Assembly: GCF_030272615.1 (NCBI RefSeq)
Contig: NC_081414.1
Coordinates: 337,206,002 to 337,270,001, forward strand
DNA length: 64,000 nucleotides
Source: Cryptomeria japonica
Taxonomy: Eukaryota; Streptophyta; Pinopsida; Cupressales; Cupressaceae
Reading direction: 5' to 3'
Shown here piece after piece: positions 1 to 12,394 of this stretch (position 1 is the stretch's first letter; each line of letters opens with the position of its first letter). Under the pieces are notes generated by a model. It was not told the DNA's origin and made no database searches. It saw only the letters and a program-made list of their open reading frames with translations. A program made the position numbers and the translations under genes.

Positions 1-1010
1 AATGGATTGCCTCGTAAGCTAGGATAACCCCATCCAGAATAGATCTACAAGAAAAAAACTAGATTGTTCTTACGAGATGATAATTGGGAGGAGGGTTTTT
101 AGTCTATTAGCTAGTGCATTTGTAAGGATTTTATAAAGTGTATTACAGAGGGTGATAGGTCTAAACTCCTCCAAGCTAGCTGCTGGAGCTTTTTTTGGAA
201 TGAGAGCAATGAAGGTATTATTAATCTCTCTTAGGAGCTTGCCAAATTTTCTAGCACCTTCAAGAGCGTCCACTAATTCCAAACCCAGAAAATGCCAACA
301 CAAATGGAAAAAGGCAACTGTAAAGTCATCCAACCTGAGTTCTTTTTCCAGATGCAGTTCTTTAAATGCTTTCTCTATTTCATTTGTTGTGAATATTTTA
401 TTTAAAGCCATATTATGCTTGTGAGTGATTAATTTAGGAATATTATGGAGAAGACTTTCCTGGGATACTAGGTTGGAGGATTCCGAGTTGAGAAGGAGTT
501 GAAAGAAGTTAATAGTTAATTTATCTATTCCTTCGGATCTTCTATCAAGTGGCCATTAATGTCTATGATACTGGTTATTTTATTTGTTCTTCTTCTAGCT
601 TTAGTGCTAGCATGAATTTTTTTTGTATTCCTATCTCCCTCAGCAAGCCAGATTTCCCTTGATTTTTGTTTGCAGAAGGTTTCCTCTTTAGACAGAATAT
701 CTTCATATTTTTTCATGAGTATTTTTTCTTTCATATAACGGTCTTGATCCTTTCCAAGTTCAATCATAGATTTGTTTACTTCTTTTAACTCTAGTTCAAT
801 TTTGGATTTTGCATCAAAGATGTTGCCAAATTTTTCACGATTCCATGTAAGGAGAGATTGTTTGATCACCTTTAACTTAGATACAAAGAAAAAAAGCTTA
901 GATCCTAAAACCTTAAATGATGACCACCATTTTTCTGCCATACCAATGAAATTTTCTTCTTTCAGCCACATGAGCTCAAATTTAAAAGAATTTGACACAT
1001 TAGTTATAAA
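1..1010 (-). pseudogene. LINE ORF2 fragment (endonuclease end to reverse transcriptase), broken
   Basis: Read on the minus strand this is one degraded L1-like ORF2 piece running off the left edge. About 1010-525 encodes the end of the endonuclease and the linker to the RT, including a variant of the plant LINE motif WLAEGDRNTKKIHASTK. After a one-base frameshift near 525, 411-70 encodes the start of the RT fingers (ALIPKKAPAASLEEFRPITL, NTLYKILTNALANRL). Beyond a stop near 70 the frame continues with GRSILDGVILAYEAIH, the next conserved RT block. The upstream endonuclease half and all of ORF1 are missing. The right boundary is where LINE similarity fades and is accurate to about 20 bp. No target duplication can be tested because the 3' end lies outside the window. 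Confidence 0.85.
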
Positions 1011-3002
1011 CAAATAAGTTATTTTAAAACTCTGGTTAATATGAATCATAATACTAAATTCTAAGAATAGTAAAAATATAATAAGTAGAATAATTATTAT
1101 TATTAAATATGTTATATCTATGATAAATTATATATATATAAAAAACTTGATGCTAAAAAAGAAAATGAACATTTCTTATAATATAAAGATATATTGTCAT
1201 ATTAATATATCTTATCCCATGTTTCTCTTTTTTTCTACAAATTAATGTGTATTGTTACAAAATGTCTAGTATTGATGTAAAGTAATGTGTGACAAAAAAA
1301 TTATGTCCATGGTGTTTCTTTTGATCTATAAATATTATATATAATACTTAAAAATACTTATGTATATCTATGTGTGTGTACATAGAATATTTTTCATTTT
1401 TTAGAAAAAAAATAATTTCTATTGTTGAATTTTTTTTCTAAAAATAGTAGTAAAGTTATTTTTAAAATTGTGAGATATTGGTAAAAAAAATGAAAAATTG
1501 TTCATTTTTGGGAAAACAATATTAATTTTATCATGTAAAATATTTTATTTAAAATTAATCAAAATATTATTGAAAATTGTGGGCTAGAGGGTTGGCAAAA
1601 ATCAATAAGTGTTAGAGACAATTGTTCTTATGATGATCAAGGATGTAGCTTTCTTAGATCGACTCAAGGAGAAATGCCCTTTATGGGGTTTTGAGGGGAT
1701 AGAGCCTCTTGAATGCAACACTTGACCTTTTCTTAATTAGGAACTATCTTTGGGAATAGTAGCAATAATCATGGTTTATTTCTTTCCATGATTTTCTCTA
1801 AAGAAAACCTAGTCTTCAAGCTTAAGAATGTAAAAAGAAACCACTTTCTTGAACTTGAATTAGTATTTTTTAAGATTCTTTCCTTGGTCTCTTGCATAAG
1901 AATAGGTCCTCTTATTTTTAAGGAGAGGCTTGATGATAATCTTGAATAGCTACAACTACTCTTAGATAACTACAAAATGATAGGATCATGGTGAACAATG
2001 AAATTTGACTCAGTCTAAGAGACTATAGGATCATCCAAAACCTAAAATGTCCATCATAATTAATAGGGATCTAAAACTATTTTCAAACATATTGAAAGTA
2101 TATAAATAAAATATAACTTAAAGAATAAAGAACTAAACATCTATATGTCAATTTCACTTATACTTAATTATTTATTTAATATATATAATTCCAACCTAGC
2201 CTACAATTATGTATTATTAATAGAAAATTATTTTCAACAATAGATCCATGTACTTAGGAATTGAAATAGCCAATTCGAGCTAAAGTGTCTAATGTTGGAC
2301 ATTATAAAAACTAGCTAATATGACCTCTTCTACCCTTGGACATATAAATGGTAAATGGACCATATCTCTATCCAATATGAGGTAGAAAGTCATAAATATA
2401 TATGGTCTTATAAGATAAGTAACAATAAATTGCTCTTTCACGAGACTTCAAACTCATTAGGACCAATATAAGTCTTAAGAGACTTAGAGAAGATATCTAA
2501 TACATCCATTGAGGGTCTCCATAAGTTTACATAAGGTATAATAATATATTTGTACTCTCCCTTGTATTTTGTGTCAATTGACCAAGTGCAAGACCAATGG
2601 GGTATTTCAAAAAATTTGAATGATGTGTACCCTCCCACAGGTTTTGGCCAAATTGACCAAGTACAGTCCAATCATAAGTATTAGCATCCTCTCATTATAT
2701 TGCAATGTGTAAGTTTCATTATGGAGACAATGCAACCAACCTATATCCATAATACTTAAGTACTTGAGACATCCTTCCTTTTATAGAGTGCCTATATACT
2801 TTGTATCCATGGGATCAAGGTACTAAAGTATTTAATGTGTGTGATGATATGTAGTTCTACTTTCTAAACTATATTTTATGAAACTATGTGAATAGGTAGA
2901 CAACCCTTTCTAGGGTCTAGTTTCCCTAGAGAGTTTTTCATCGACTACCACCCTACTCATGTGGAATAGGGATCAAAATAAATTAAAAATCTTCTTTACA
3001 AG
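1011..3002. other. gene-free AT-rich stretch
   Basis: No coding sequence, RNA gene or transposon that I recognise. An open frame at 2438-2671 (-) contains the string CTWSI twice, from two similar short blocks near 2578-2600 and 2650-2670, but lacks any family motif. Confidence 0.6.
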
Positions 3003-3021
3003 AACACTCCAAAAAGGTATT
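3003..3021 (+). repeat. target-site duplication, 5' copy (element A)
   Basis: The 19-base string AACACTCCAAAAAGGTATT occurs here and again at 5304-5322. The two copies are identical and bracket element A exactly, as expected for a target duplication made by LINE-type target-primed reverse transcription. Confidence 0.92.
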
Positions 3022-3033
3022 ATAGTCCAACCA

Positions 3034-3377
3034 CTTTGCGGAGGCCAACGCTACCCACATTGGGTTACACATGGCTAAAAGAGAAGGCTTTAGAAAAGTC
3101 TGGCTGGAGTCTGACTCACTAAACACTATCAATTGTCTGAATGGACACCTTGGATCCTAGTTGGATGATTGCTAATTTGATCAAGGATTGTCGGGATATA
3201 ATAAATGAGTTTGAAGAATTCAAAATTTTACACGTATTTTGGGAAGGCAACAAAGCGGTGGATCTACTGGCCAATTTGGCAGTGTGCTACGTGGCGGTTA
3301 AATGGTGGAGTAGTAGGGATTCATTCCCAAAAAACCTGTGTGATCTGGCTTGTGATGATTCCACCCACTTGCATTAA
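3034..3377 (+). pseudogene. RNase H domain fragment of LINE ORF2 (copy A)
   Basis: The translation reads HFAEANATHIGLHMAKREGF and then KVWLESDSLNTINCL. After a frameshift at about 3140-3150 it continues with PSWMIANLIKDCRDIINEF and HVFWEGNKAVDLLANLAV. This is the plant LINE-type RNase H: the E of AEA, the D of ESDS, and the terminal EGN..AD.LAN motif are present. The first beta strands with the first catalytic aspartate are missing because the element starts inside the domain. The frame closes after a short tail rich in W and D. Confidence 0.85.
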
Positions 3378-3489
3378 TCAATGAACTATAATCATGATTT
3401 GGTAGAGTTGTTGGGGAAATGGATCCTTTTTTTTTTCCCTAACTAAAGATCTAGAAACTTCCCTTGTGCCTGGATTTTTTGTCTAATTA

Positions 3490-3604
3490 TGTGGCCCATT
3501 TCCTACTATTGTTCGGAGACTTCTGGTGTGGCCCATTTCCTGTGACTGTTAGAAGTCTTATCTGGTGTGGCCCATTTCCTACTGTTTGGCGACTCAGATC
3601 ATTA
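3490..3604 (+). repeat. three-unit minisatellite in copy A spacer
   Basis: The block TGTGGCCCATTTCCT starts at 3490, 3527 and 3566, giving degenerate 37-39 bp units just upstream of ORF X. I do not see it in copies B, C or D, so it probably expanded after or during this copy's formation. Confidence 0.75.
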
Positions 3605-5138
3605 TGGGTGGGGACAAGAATCGGAAAGAACCATCTACTTGTGAGAAATGGAAGAAAAATAAGGAAGTGTGGCAGGAAATCGTTGATGGGGAATTGTCCC
3701 CTTCTTGGATAGACTTCATGGCCCTTCTCCTCTACTCACAAAATCCTTTTTCAATGGGTGGAAGAAAGGGATCCTAAGGGCTTATGGTGCTAACCAATTG
3801 GATGAAACCCTGGTGGCAACAGTTACTGGTCCGACGATGAATGGTAGAAGGTTCTATAGAGATAGGAAAACAGGGGAGGAGGACTTGATGAATTTTTTTG
3901 ACAAAGACAAGGAGCACTCAAGAGTTAACAAAATGGTTGATGGTGGCTACAACAGGAAAGATCTTATGGCTCCTTGGGCGAACATGGCCGAGTTCATCAT
4001 GAGGTATATTATGCTCAATGGAAAATATGCCAGTATCTTTTGCTACCATTTTACCATTTTGAATCATTTTAGGCATGGTAAAATCATTTATTTTCCTTTC
4101 TATCTAGCCTCCTCTTTAGAGAATAGTCTTGAAAAACATATGGAGAATCCAAATAATTTTTTTCTTCATGAAGGGCTTATTGTGCTCATTATGGAGTACG
4201 CTAAGACCCTTGAAGTTGTGCCCTCTCTATCTGAGAAAGGCCAACATACTAATATTTAGGATGTCTCTGACTCGGAAATGGATTTGGAGGATAGTGGGGG
4301 TGCCATTCCTTTTGACGATCCTAATTATAAGCATGTAGAAGAAGGTGAGATGGTGGTCACCCCTGGGATGTTTAGCAGCAAGAATCCCCCCAGATGGGAA
4401 GCCAACAAATATAAATCTATTAGAAAACTGATTTATAAGGCCGAGCCCCTTTCTAAAAAGAAGAAGCTTGCGGCTAAGGATTGTGGTCCGAAGACTTTGG
4501 ACCAGGAAATTAAACTAGACATTCCAATTAACGTCCTGAAGGAAAAGTAGGGGACCATGTCTAAAGAAGAGGATAGTGGGTTACAGAGGAATAGTACTCT
4601 AATGAACTTGGTGATGGAAGTGACCAAAAGCTAGGAGAGTTGCTGGAATTGGGTGTAGAGAGAAATTGATACCCTCAAAGTGGGGGTTAAGGAGATTATT
4701 GATATCTTCGCAGCCTCGCTTGAGCCTAGTAATTATAAGAAGCTCATGATTATGACCCAAAAGCTCTACCAAGATGTTGAGGTGATGAAATGCAACCATG
4801 AACAAAGAATTGAAAAGGTGGAACAGTCTATGGCAGAGATAAAGAAAAACCTCAAGAACCTAGTCGACATAAGCAAGGAAGTCATGAATAATAGTATAGA
4901 GGGGATTGAAAAGATCAATGCCATGATTGTGGGATACAAATCCATTCATATTGAATTTGAGAAAGATCTTGGAGGTGAATACATGGCTGTTGGAGACAAC
5001 AAAACCACAGGCCCTAGTTCTAGGACCAGAAGTAGGAGCAACAATAAGGGCACCTCAAGATTCATTATGGAGGAGTTGGAGGAAATCAACAATATTTCCA
5101 TCCAGAAGAACAAGGAGCTAGTGCACTCTCTTAATTGA
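3604..5138 (+). pseudogene. ORF X of the short retroposon (copy A), unknown protein of about 510 aa, broken
   Basis: I do not recognise this protein. It starts MGGDKNRKEPSTCEKW. After one frameshift near 3703 it stays in a single frame to 5138, interrupted only by TAG codons at about 4257, 4548, 4632 and 4656, all explicable as CAG to TAG. The N-terminal part has the family core NGWKKGILRAYG, TVTGPTMNGRRFYRDRK, KMVDGGYNRKDLM, AEFIMRYIMLNGKYASIF, LNHFR and HEGLIVLIMEYAKTLEV. An acidic then lysine-rich middle follows. The region around residues 360-450 is charged and heptad-like, probably a coiled coil, and is followed by a basic stretch SSRTRSRSNNKG. Copies B, C, D and G carry matching segments, so this was once translated. 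A role in RNA binding or assembly, as for LINE ORF1, is inference only. Confidence 0.75.
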
Positions 5139-5303
5139 GTGTTTTTGTTTTGTTTTGTTTTTTTGTCTGTGTCTATTTTGCTTTCGTGACTGTTTTGGGT
5201 TGCTCCCTTGTTTTGCTGTTGGTTTATGTCTGTTTGGCTGATGGCCAACTTTTGTAAAACTTTTGGTTTCAGGTCTATGTGAAACCCGTTTATCTTTATC
5301 AAA

Positions 5304-5322
5304 AACACTCCAAAAAGGTATT
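5304..5322 (+). repeat. target-site duplication, 3' copy (element A)
   Basis: Identical to 3003-3021. It directly follows the ATC-AAA tail of element A. Confidence 0.92.
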
Positions 5323-8111
5323 TGATGTTTAATTTAAATAAAAAATATTTTCACGTTTACTTAAACCCAGTTGGGTTTTTTTTATTCACTCAAATATTGG
5401 TTTTGTGCATATGAACATAATTCTCAGTACATAAGGTTTTCATTAAATTAATGTGATATCATTTATGATTTATAAATTCTTATCACAAAACCAAGAAGAT
5501 AAATCATGATAAAGACTCATACATGTAATCATTAACATATTTTTTTAAGATATTCATGAAATAAAAATATCATATAACTAACCTTTGATTAGCGTTGATC
5601 TATAATAATCCAATATATAACTAATCAACATCATTCTTAAGCCAAAGGTCAGTTTCTATTTATTCTTATAATTCATAGCACATAATGTATGTCTCTTGTT
5701 CGTAAGACAATTCATATCATATAAGGTAGCATTCTCAATAGGATTGGTATTTCATTTACTAGGCTCATAAATAAATAAAACAAAATCTAAATATTTCTCA
5801 CTAAGGTTATGTACATTATAAGTAGATTAGTTAAGTAACCTAAGCAATCTAGTTAAAACTTATTCTTCCTAAAACAAAACACATAGAGATACAAGTATTA
5901 CTATCCATAAATATAATAAAAATATTTTTGAATGAAGAAGTGACAAGGTCCAAATCATAAAACATGATAAAATTTTTAGAGGAATGAAGAAGTTTTCTTG
6001 TCCCCTTTGAATACAATTTTGAGAATGATATTACTAGTTATTAAATTTTTGATATCGATATCTCTTCAACTAGTCAATACTTGGGGCCTTTATTTTTGGT
6101 ACTAATCCCTTTTTATGTCCTTTTTTCGTTGTTTTCCTTTTCTTTTGTTTTGTTTTTCTTTGTCTTTCTTCTATTTTGTGAATACTACTTTGGATGTTTT
6201 GTGTGAGTTGATAAGATCCTAATCTTGAGGGCTTCCTTCTCTTGGCTTAGTAAACTTTTATCCCTTGTAAGCCTTGCTCTTAGATACTTTATCTGATTTA
6301 CTATGAGCATGAGTGTAAGATCATACTCCCACTAAGGTAGAGGTTGAATGTAGTGCAGTAAATTGTATCCATTTACAATTTCACACTCTATTTGGGCCCT
6401 TACTTAAGTGTGCTCTCTCTCCTAGATCATTTCAAAGCCTATTTTGGCCTTATCCTACCAAATTATCTTCATATGCTAATCCTGAGACTAGATCATATGT
6501 TATGGGTCATGGTACTCTTCCACCACCTTTTATACTCCCTATTTGAGGGGAATAGGTGCCCAATGTCATAGTCCCTTGCAAAGGGGCCCAAATTCAAATG
6601 TGTTCAAGTGTTGACCTCCATCATTTTTAATCTAATCTTGATATTTTCATTCAACCATTACATGTTAGCCTAAATTAGGAAATACCTAAAGTGTGAATCA
6701 TATATAAAGAAAAATTTTATCATTCACAAATTCTAAGAAGTTACAAGTGACATTCTAATTGAGTAGAAAGATACAATCACCAGCTTTCAAGTATGACTTC
6801 ATGATTGATCTTGTTATATTTGTCATGTTATTGCATCAACAATTGAAGGACTTGTCTAAAAATCATTGCTTACCTATCATTATCATTCCTAACATGTATA
6901 ATATTATTTTATTTTAGCATTTCAATTGTGATTTATCCTGTATCCTCCTTGGGGATAAGATATCTTTTACATCATCATAGCTATTGTGGAGGTGATAACA
7001 CCAACATAAGATTTGACTTAAGCAAGCCCCTACACAACACAACCATTTTACCTCTTTTCATATGCATAGGTGCAAATCTAATAGTAGATAGGATTACACG
7101 AGTGTAAAAAACACTAAGATAAATAGTTATGAGATTTGAATGGGTAGAAACCCATAAACTAGAATGCCCTCCAACCATGTTTAGAAGATTTTTAGCTAAT
7201 TTTTAGAGATATAGATCTATAGAGTTTTTTGACATGAAATTTAGAATCTTTTGTTGATGAATGCATCCTCATCCTAGGGAACCTAAAAAGCCAAACCTAT
7301 ATTTTGAGGCTCGAACTGTAGCTATCATGGTCTCCTTTGTCTCCCAAATCTAGAGATTTGCCACTATATTGATTTCCAATTCTATACCTTATTATTTATT
7401 TTAAAGTCATCAATTTTCTATCATTTAACCTAGTTCATTTATACACACTTCACAATACCAAATCTATAGCAATAGAAAATAAGACATAAAACCCCCAAGT
7501 TTCTAGCTCTCCTATTTGGACTCTAGTTGCACATAGTTTATGATTCCTATGATATGTCCAAATAGAGTTTTATGTTCTTAGTTTACATCTCTAGGCTAGG
7601 ATCTCATTTCCAACAAATAAATAAATACAACTTACCATACATAGATATGCCAAATTAGTGAGATACATATATCTTGCTACTAGTGTATGTGCTCAATAAT
7701 GACCATATGAACTTCTATATATGTTTTCTAAATGTCAAAAGCGTGCGAGTGTTCTAAACTATAACATGTGTTAAACTAATATTCACATCCATTGCACTAT
7801 GAATACATCAAGTAGTGGAAGCACAAACACCTCACAAATTATAGACACACTCAATCACACATGCAACTTAGGATTCACCTATGTGTTCTTCCTAATTATT
7901 ATATGATTTTGTGGTGCATTTCACCCCTTCACATGCAATGTTCTACCTAGAACATGCATCACATTAGCCAATGGACATGATGAGTTATAAGTTGATGCAT
8001 GTGCTATCTTACTTTCAAATACTTTTACTAACTCCCATAAACGCACATGAGGTTAGTTTTAAAAGACATATAATGTACCTACTACCTCCTTTGATTTCTT
8101 ATACTTTTTCC
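5323..8111. other. gene-free stretch
   Basis: AT-rich DNA without recognisable coding sequence. The part around 6090-6300 is pyrimidine-rich and could be an old LTR remnant, but I found neither a partner copy nor termini. Open frames at 6981-7178 and 7971-8162 have no family motifs. Confidence 0.5.
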
Positions 8112-8399
8112 TTTTTTTTGATAAATAAACTACTGGTGAGGACCAGTTCCCATTCATTATAGAGAATATTCAAATTCCATACAACAAGTTTACATAACTT
8201 AGAGGAAAACAAAGTCTCTTCATCAGTCTTAAAAACTTAGTTCAACAAATTATAATACACATGTAAACCTTCTATTACCTAATTCTTGGCTTCTAATAGT
8301 CTCTAGTAGCGGAAATATATACATTTTATAAACAAAAATGCTTAGCTTTAATCTTAGAACATTCATACTAATCTAACTATTACTTTCATCTAAATTGCC

Positions 8400-9060
8400 A
8401 ATTCATTTATACTAACAATATACTAGCAAAAACAAGCCTATAAAATCACCCATTCCTTATAAACATTTTCTTCGACATCCATCTTGTCCTCATCCACAAG
8501 ACTCTCTCTTTCCATTGAAGCTGCTTGAATCTACTCATTTGGACCTTCCTAGTAAATGTAGATTGAAATCCAACCTGAGGATGGGTTCTCCACTATGTTG
8601 GTTCAATTCAACAAGAAATTCAAACTCCTAATTGCCACCTCTTTGTTGTCCCAATACTCATCTGAGTCATCTTCCATTAGAATTATAGAGAGTTTCAAAA
8701 TTTCCTCATTCTACTTGTCAAAATCCTTGGGCAAAGGAATCCAAAGTTATCATAGTTTCTAAGGATATCATCCAAGCCGCCCAGTACCTATTCCTTAAGC
8801 ACGACTTTGCTTAGATTTTTAGCCATGGATTTACTTAGACTTCTATCTAATAAATGGTCAAAAACATTGAAGAGATGTCTGAATTCACACGATACCTATG
8901 ATCTGCCATTATAAAATCCTCCCCTAGCAAGGATTTAATTGCATATAGGTCTAATGGATTTCTATACCTCAAGGTACTATTCAATCTCTTATCAGTTATT
9001 TCTCTTACAAAATCCATCTTCCTTCTAGTAGCCAATAGTCAAATTGGGGTCTCCATTTCA
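8400..9060 (-). pseudogene. coding-like 3' segment downstream of RNase H in this LINE
   Basis: This is not a family I recognise. On the minus strand 9035-8847 is open (MATRRKMDFVREITDKRLNS) and is followed in shifted frames by acidic stretches such as LMEDDSDEYWDNKEV and SMERESLVDEDKMDVEENV. The composition is charged and protein-like, with interruptions that fit decay. By position it matches the third ORFs downstream of RNase H in the other LINE-type elements of this window, but I see no sequence similarity to ORF X. Confidence 0.4.
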
Positions 9061-9734
9061 CCAAATACTTCAAAGCTTTACTAGTTAGCAAGGGCAATTT
9101 TAGAATGGGCTTTACTATAAAGAAAAGAGAATTTTAGAAATAAAAATTTCTTCTATATGTTTCCATGAAAACTCTATAATATTTAATAGTCTCAAATCCA
9201 TCATAAAGGCTTGCTTAACTTAGAATGAAGATCTATCCTTTCAAGCATCAATATTAACTCACACAGTTCAATCATGAGTTTTCAATCTTCAAACCTCAAG
9301 GATCTCCACTTGATGTGTCATAATTTACAGGTTGGCCTATTTCGATTAGCAGGATACCTCCAAATATATATCTTCCTCCAAAAAGATTTTGTTAAAATAA
9401 TTAAACCCTACTTTAACCCTACCCCAAACTTATTAACCATCTAACTAAATGTCTAGATTCTCGTGCCTTCAAATTAAACTAACTTCAAAAATCTACTAAG
9501 AGTGTTGCAAAATTAAATAATAGTCCTCAATCCCTTTGGATAATCTATCCCATCAAATCTGACAAGATCTCCCTACCTTACTATAAGATTTATTTCCCAA
9601 TTGCATTAACTCAAAAAGGTTTTTATAAATTTAAACAACACGCATTTGTATGATACAAAATGGTAAAAGAATTTGAAAGCTGCATTATTCATCTACCTTG
9701 ATCCTGGCATTAAATACTAAAAAATCTCTATAAT

Positions 9735-11330
9735 TTAAAAGTTTCTAACTACGTTTTTGGCAAGTCTATCTACCTCAACGTTCCCTTCTCTATAGATATG
9801 GCTAATTTTGAAGTCATGTAATTTCATAATTAAATCATGAATTGGATTTAGCCATCTCGCCACCATCCTATTCAATAATCTAATTTTTTGAATGACATTA
9901 ATTACAATCTGAGAATCTCATTCCAAATGAATCTTCTTTTCTCCTAACTTGAAGCCAAGTTGTAACCGAAGAAATACCGCTCTCATTTTTGCTATAGTAT
10001 TCATTGTTTCACCTAGAGCTTCTTATTCTTCTACAATTGTCTTTCCCTCTTCATTCCTAGTAATACAACCCATACCCCCTTTGCCTAGATTTCCTGTTGT
10101 TTCTCCATCAAAATTAATTTTTATCCATCTCACCTAGGGAGGAGTCCATTTAACATTGTCTCTAATTGTCTTTGAATCCTTGTTTTTACTTCCATCCCAA
10201 ATTTTGGAGCTAATTAAACCTTTAAATTTTCTAGTCAATTCATCATCCCATAGAGTGAATGAATTTTCCTTAACAACCTGATTCCTTGTTGCTATGTTGC
10301 CCAAATCCACTACTCGATCTTCAATCTTTTGAATAAGGATTTTCTCTGGCATTTCTTTATCTTGAAAGATTCTACGATCCCTTTCCTTCCAAACTTCCCA
10401 AACCACTATTGAGGGAATTATTCTCCAAAGACTAGAAAACATACCTTTATTTCTTAAACCATCCCATATTTTGAACCAATCCAATAAATGTTGTGGTTTG
10501 GGGCATTGGAAATCTAATTTTCCTAGAAAATAGTCCCAACAATTCCTTGCATAGGAGAAATCTAAAAGAATATGATCTACAGTTTCATTATGCATTTTAC
10601 ATAAAACACATCTACTTGATTCACAGATTCCCATTTTTTTCCAAACAATTCTAGGAGAGCACCTTTCCTTGAATATTCAGCCAAGAAATGACCCCTGCGT
10701 TTGGAAGACATTGGTTTTTCCACAACTATTTGCATGGCCAATCATCTTTTTCTATGGAAAATTCTTTTATTTTATATCCTAATTTTACTTTATAAAAACT
10801 TATTTTAGAACCACACCATCTAATCCTATCTGATTCATTAGAAGGCACCACACATCTTTGTTTTAGAAGGTCCCTCAAAAGTTCTTTCTATTTTTTTGGA
10901 GCCTCTATATTATCCAATGATTTCCATTGCCAAATCATAAATCCATCCTTCACAATTATTGTCCCATAATCTTTCACTTTGGGCCCCCAAATCCTCAAAT
11001 TTTCCCTTTTAATTTCCTCCAAATTTGGGAAGTTCTCCAAAGTTTTGTGATTATTTCATGAGTCAAACGAGAAAGATCCACTACAACCATCACCATTTTC
11101 CCATGTTATATACCTTAATATTATATGCCTACATCCTAAAATGTAATTTCATACAACCGATCCCGTTGGGGGTCCCTACTTTTAAGAATACTAATAGGAT
11201 CATCACTATTTAGATATTTTCTTCTTAAAAGATTGACCCATTTCTGATCCCCATTATAGTATAATTGCCATACTAGTTTTTCTCTCATTACTAAATTCAT
11301 TAACATTAACTACCTTGTCCTTGTTCCCCC
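9735..11330 (-). pseudogene. LINE ORF2 C-terminal half: RT thumb, zinc-binding region, RNase H
   Basis: The longest intact stretch is 10634-10134: CVLCKMHNETVDHILLDFSY is the zinc-binding region of plant LINE RTs (zf-RVT type), and IVVWEVWKERDRRIF is its usual follower. Past one TAG the frame continues into RNase H with VRWIKINFDGETTGN (first catalytic D), MRAVFLRLQLG in the AEA..GL region, HLE(stop)DSQIVINVI, and HIYREGNVEVDRLAKNVV. Upstream, 11280-10640 carries the thumb and connection with several stops and shifts. In RNase H at least, the two stops (10133 and in HLE.DS) are TAG where Gln is expected. It cannot encode an active enzyme today. Confidence 0.85.
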
Positions 11331-11810
11331 AGCTACCTTTTGTGTACACATATTTTTTTCCCAAGAAATTAGGGTAAAAGTATGGATCTATGTCGCACCT
11401 AGAGCTAATCTGTGCGATCCGGCTAGAAGCATTTCAACCGAACCAATGTGGCAGTCACATGGTGCCAGCATGGCAAATGGGTTCCGACCCAAACCCCTTC
11501 TCTATATAAGCTACAAAAAAGGATTTTCACCTTATTTTGCACCAACTAGCTTAGAGTTTAGGGACTGAGGAGAAGAAGGGGGCAAATAAATTAGTGCTAA
11601 TATATTAATGTTTTAGTTTTTTTCGTAATTCTGTATAGTTTATTAGTTTTTTAGTTTTTTAATGCTTAATAATATATTAATTTTAAATTTTTTAATGCTT
11701 AATAATATATTAGTTTTAAAATTATTTAATGGTTAAAAATTTTTAATGGTTAAAATCTTTTAATGCTTAATTATTTGTAAATGTTGTACACATACAATTA
11801 GATGTTAAAA
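11331..11810. other. spacer with a promoter-like block, before the satellite
   Basis: The first 180 bp (11390-11570) are GC-richer than their surroundings and include a TATA-like box. The rest (11580-11800) is AT-rich with two similar blocks, AATGCTTAATAATATATTA, 40-50 bp apart. No coding sequence is seen. Confidence 0.5.
11503..11509 (+). promoter_or_regulatory. TATA-like box upstream of the satellite array
   Basis: TATATAA sits in the context CCCCTTCTCTATATAAGC, a good plant core-promoter match, about 300 bp before the repeat array. It may be a remnant LTR promoter. Nothing shows that it is active. Confidence 0.4.
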
Positions 11811-12180
11811 TGTTATCCTACGACCCCTTAGCACATACTAGGACCTCTTAAGACACCCAAGAGAACTTAGTACATCCTAGGACCTTTTAAGACATCATAC
11901 AACCCCTTAGTACATCCTAGGAGATATTAAGACATGAACAACCCCTTAATACATCCTAAAACATCTTTTAAGCCCTTTCAACATCCTAGCATGTATAACA
12001 TAAGACCCCATATGACACTATAAGAACCCTTAAGACTCCTTATATCTGTAACAACCCCTTATGACCTTTAATGACTCCTTAGGACCCCTTGTGACCCATA
12101 ATGACCCTTATTGACCCCATGTGACCCCATAGGATCATCTAGTGTCATTAGGGGTCATATGGTGTCGTTAGGGTAACACA

Positions 12181-12394
12181 TTTGTAGCCCCTTAGGACCT
12201 CTTATGAACCCTAATGACACCATATGATCCCTTAGGACACTATATGATCCCATAGGATATTATAGTGTCCTAACACTTTTGTAGCCCCTTAGGACCTCAT
12301 ATGAACCCTAACGACACCATATGACCCCTTAGGACACTATATGATCCCATAGGATATTATAGTGTCCTAAGGGGTCCTAAGGGGCCGCAAATGT
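12181..12394. repeat. 107-bp tandem duplication inside the satellite
   Basis: The segment starting TTTGTAGCCCCTTAGGACCT at 12181 is repeated from 12288 with few changes. It is a local higher-order duplication with a period unlike the main unit. Confidence 0.8.

Larger units (their letters stand above)
3022..5303 (+). mobile_element. ORF X retroposon, copy A (2.28 kb, complete insertion)
   Basis: This insertion is delimited by the 19-bp target duplication. In order it holds the C-terminal two thirds of a LINE RNase H domain (3034-3377), a spacer with a three-unit minisatellite, a broken ORF X of about 510 codons (3604-5138), and a T-rich 3' UTR ending GTTTATCTTTATCAAA, a LINE-like tail. It lacks ORF1, endonuclease and RT, so it is non-autonomous as it stands. 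It would need machinery from a LINE sharing its 3' end. Copies B, C, D and G in this window belong to the same family. Confidence 0.85.
8112..11330 (-). mobile_element. 5'-truncated LINE (L1-like), minus strand
   Basis: The minus strand reads from the RT thumb region (VWQLYYNGDQKWVNLLRRKY near 11280), through the zinc-binding region and RNase H, to a LINE tail at 8112-8130 (TTTATCAAAAAAAA on the minus strand). About 1.6 kb lies between the RNase H stop (9735) and the tail. That region is coding-like in part and is listed separately. I could not find a convincing target duplication. Confidence 0.8.

Noticed and set aside
2438-2671. Small protein with two CTWSI blocks
   Set aside because: There are no family motifs or neighbours, and the repeat comes from two similar short DNA blocks.
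8080-11400. Target duplication for the minus-strand LINE at 8112-11330
   Set aside because: Only short T-rich similarity was found between the two flanks.
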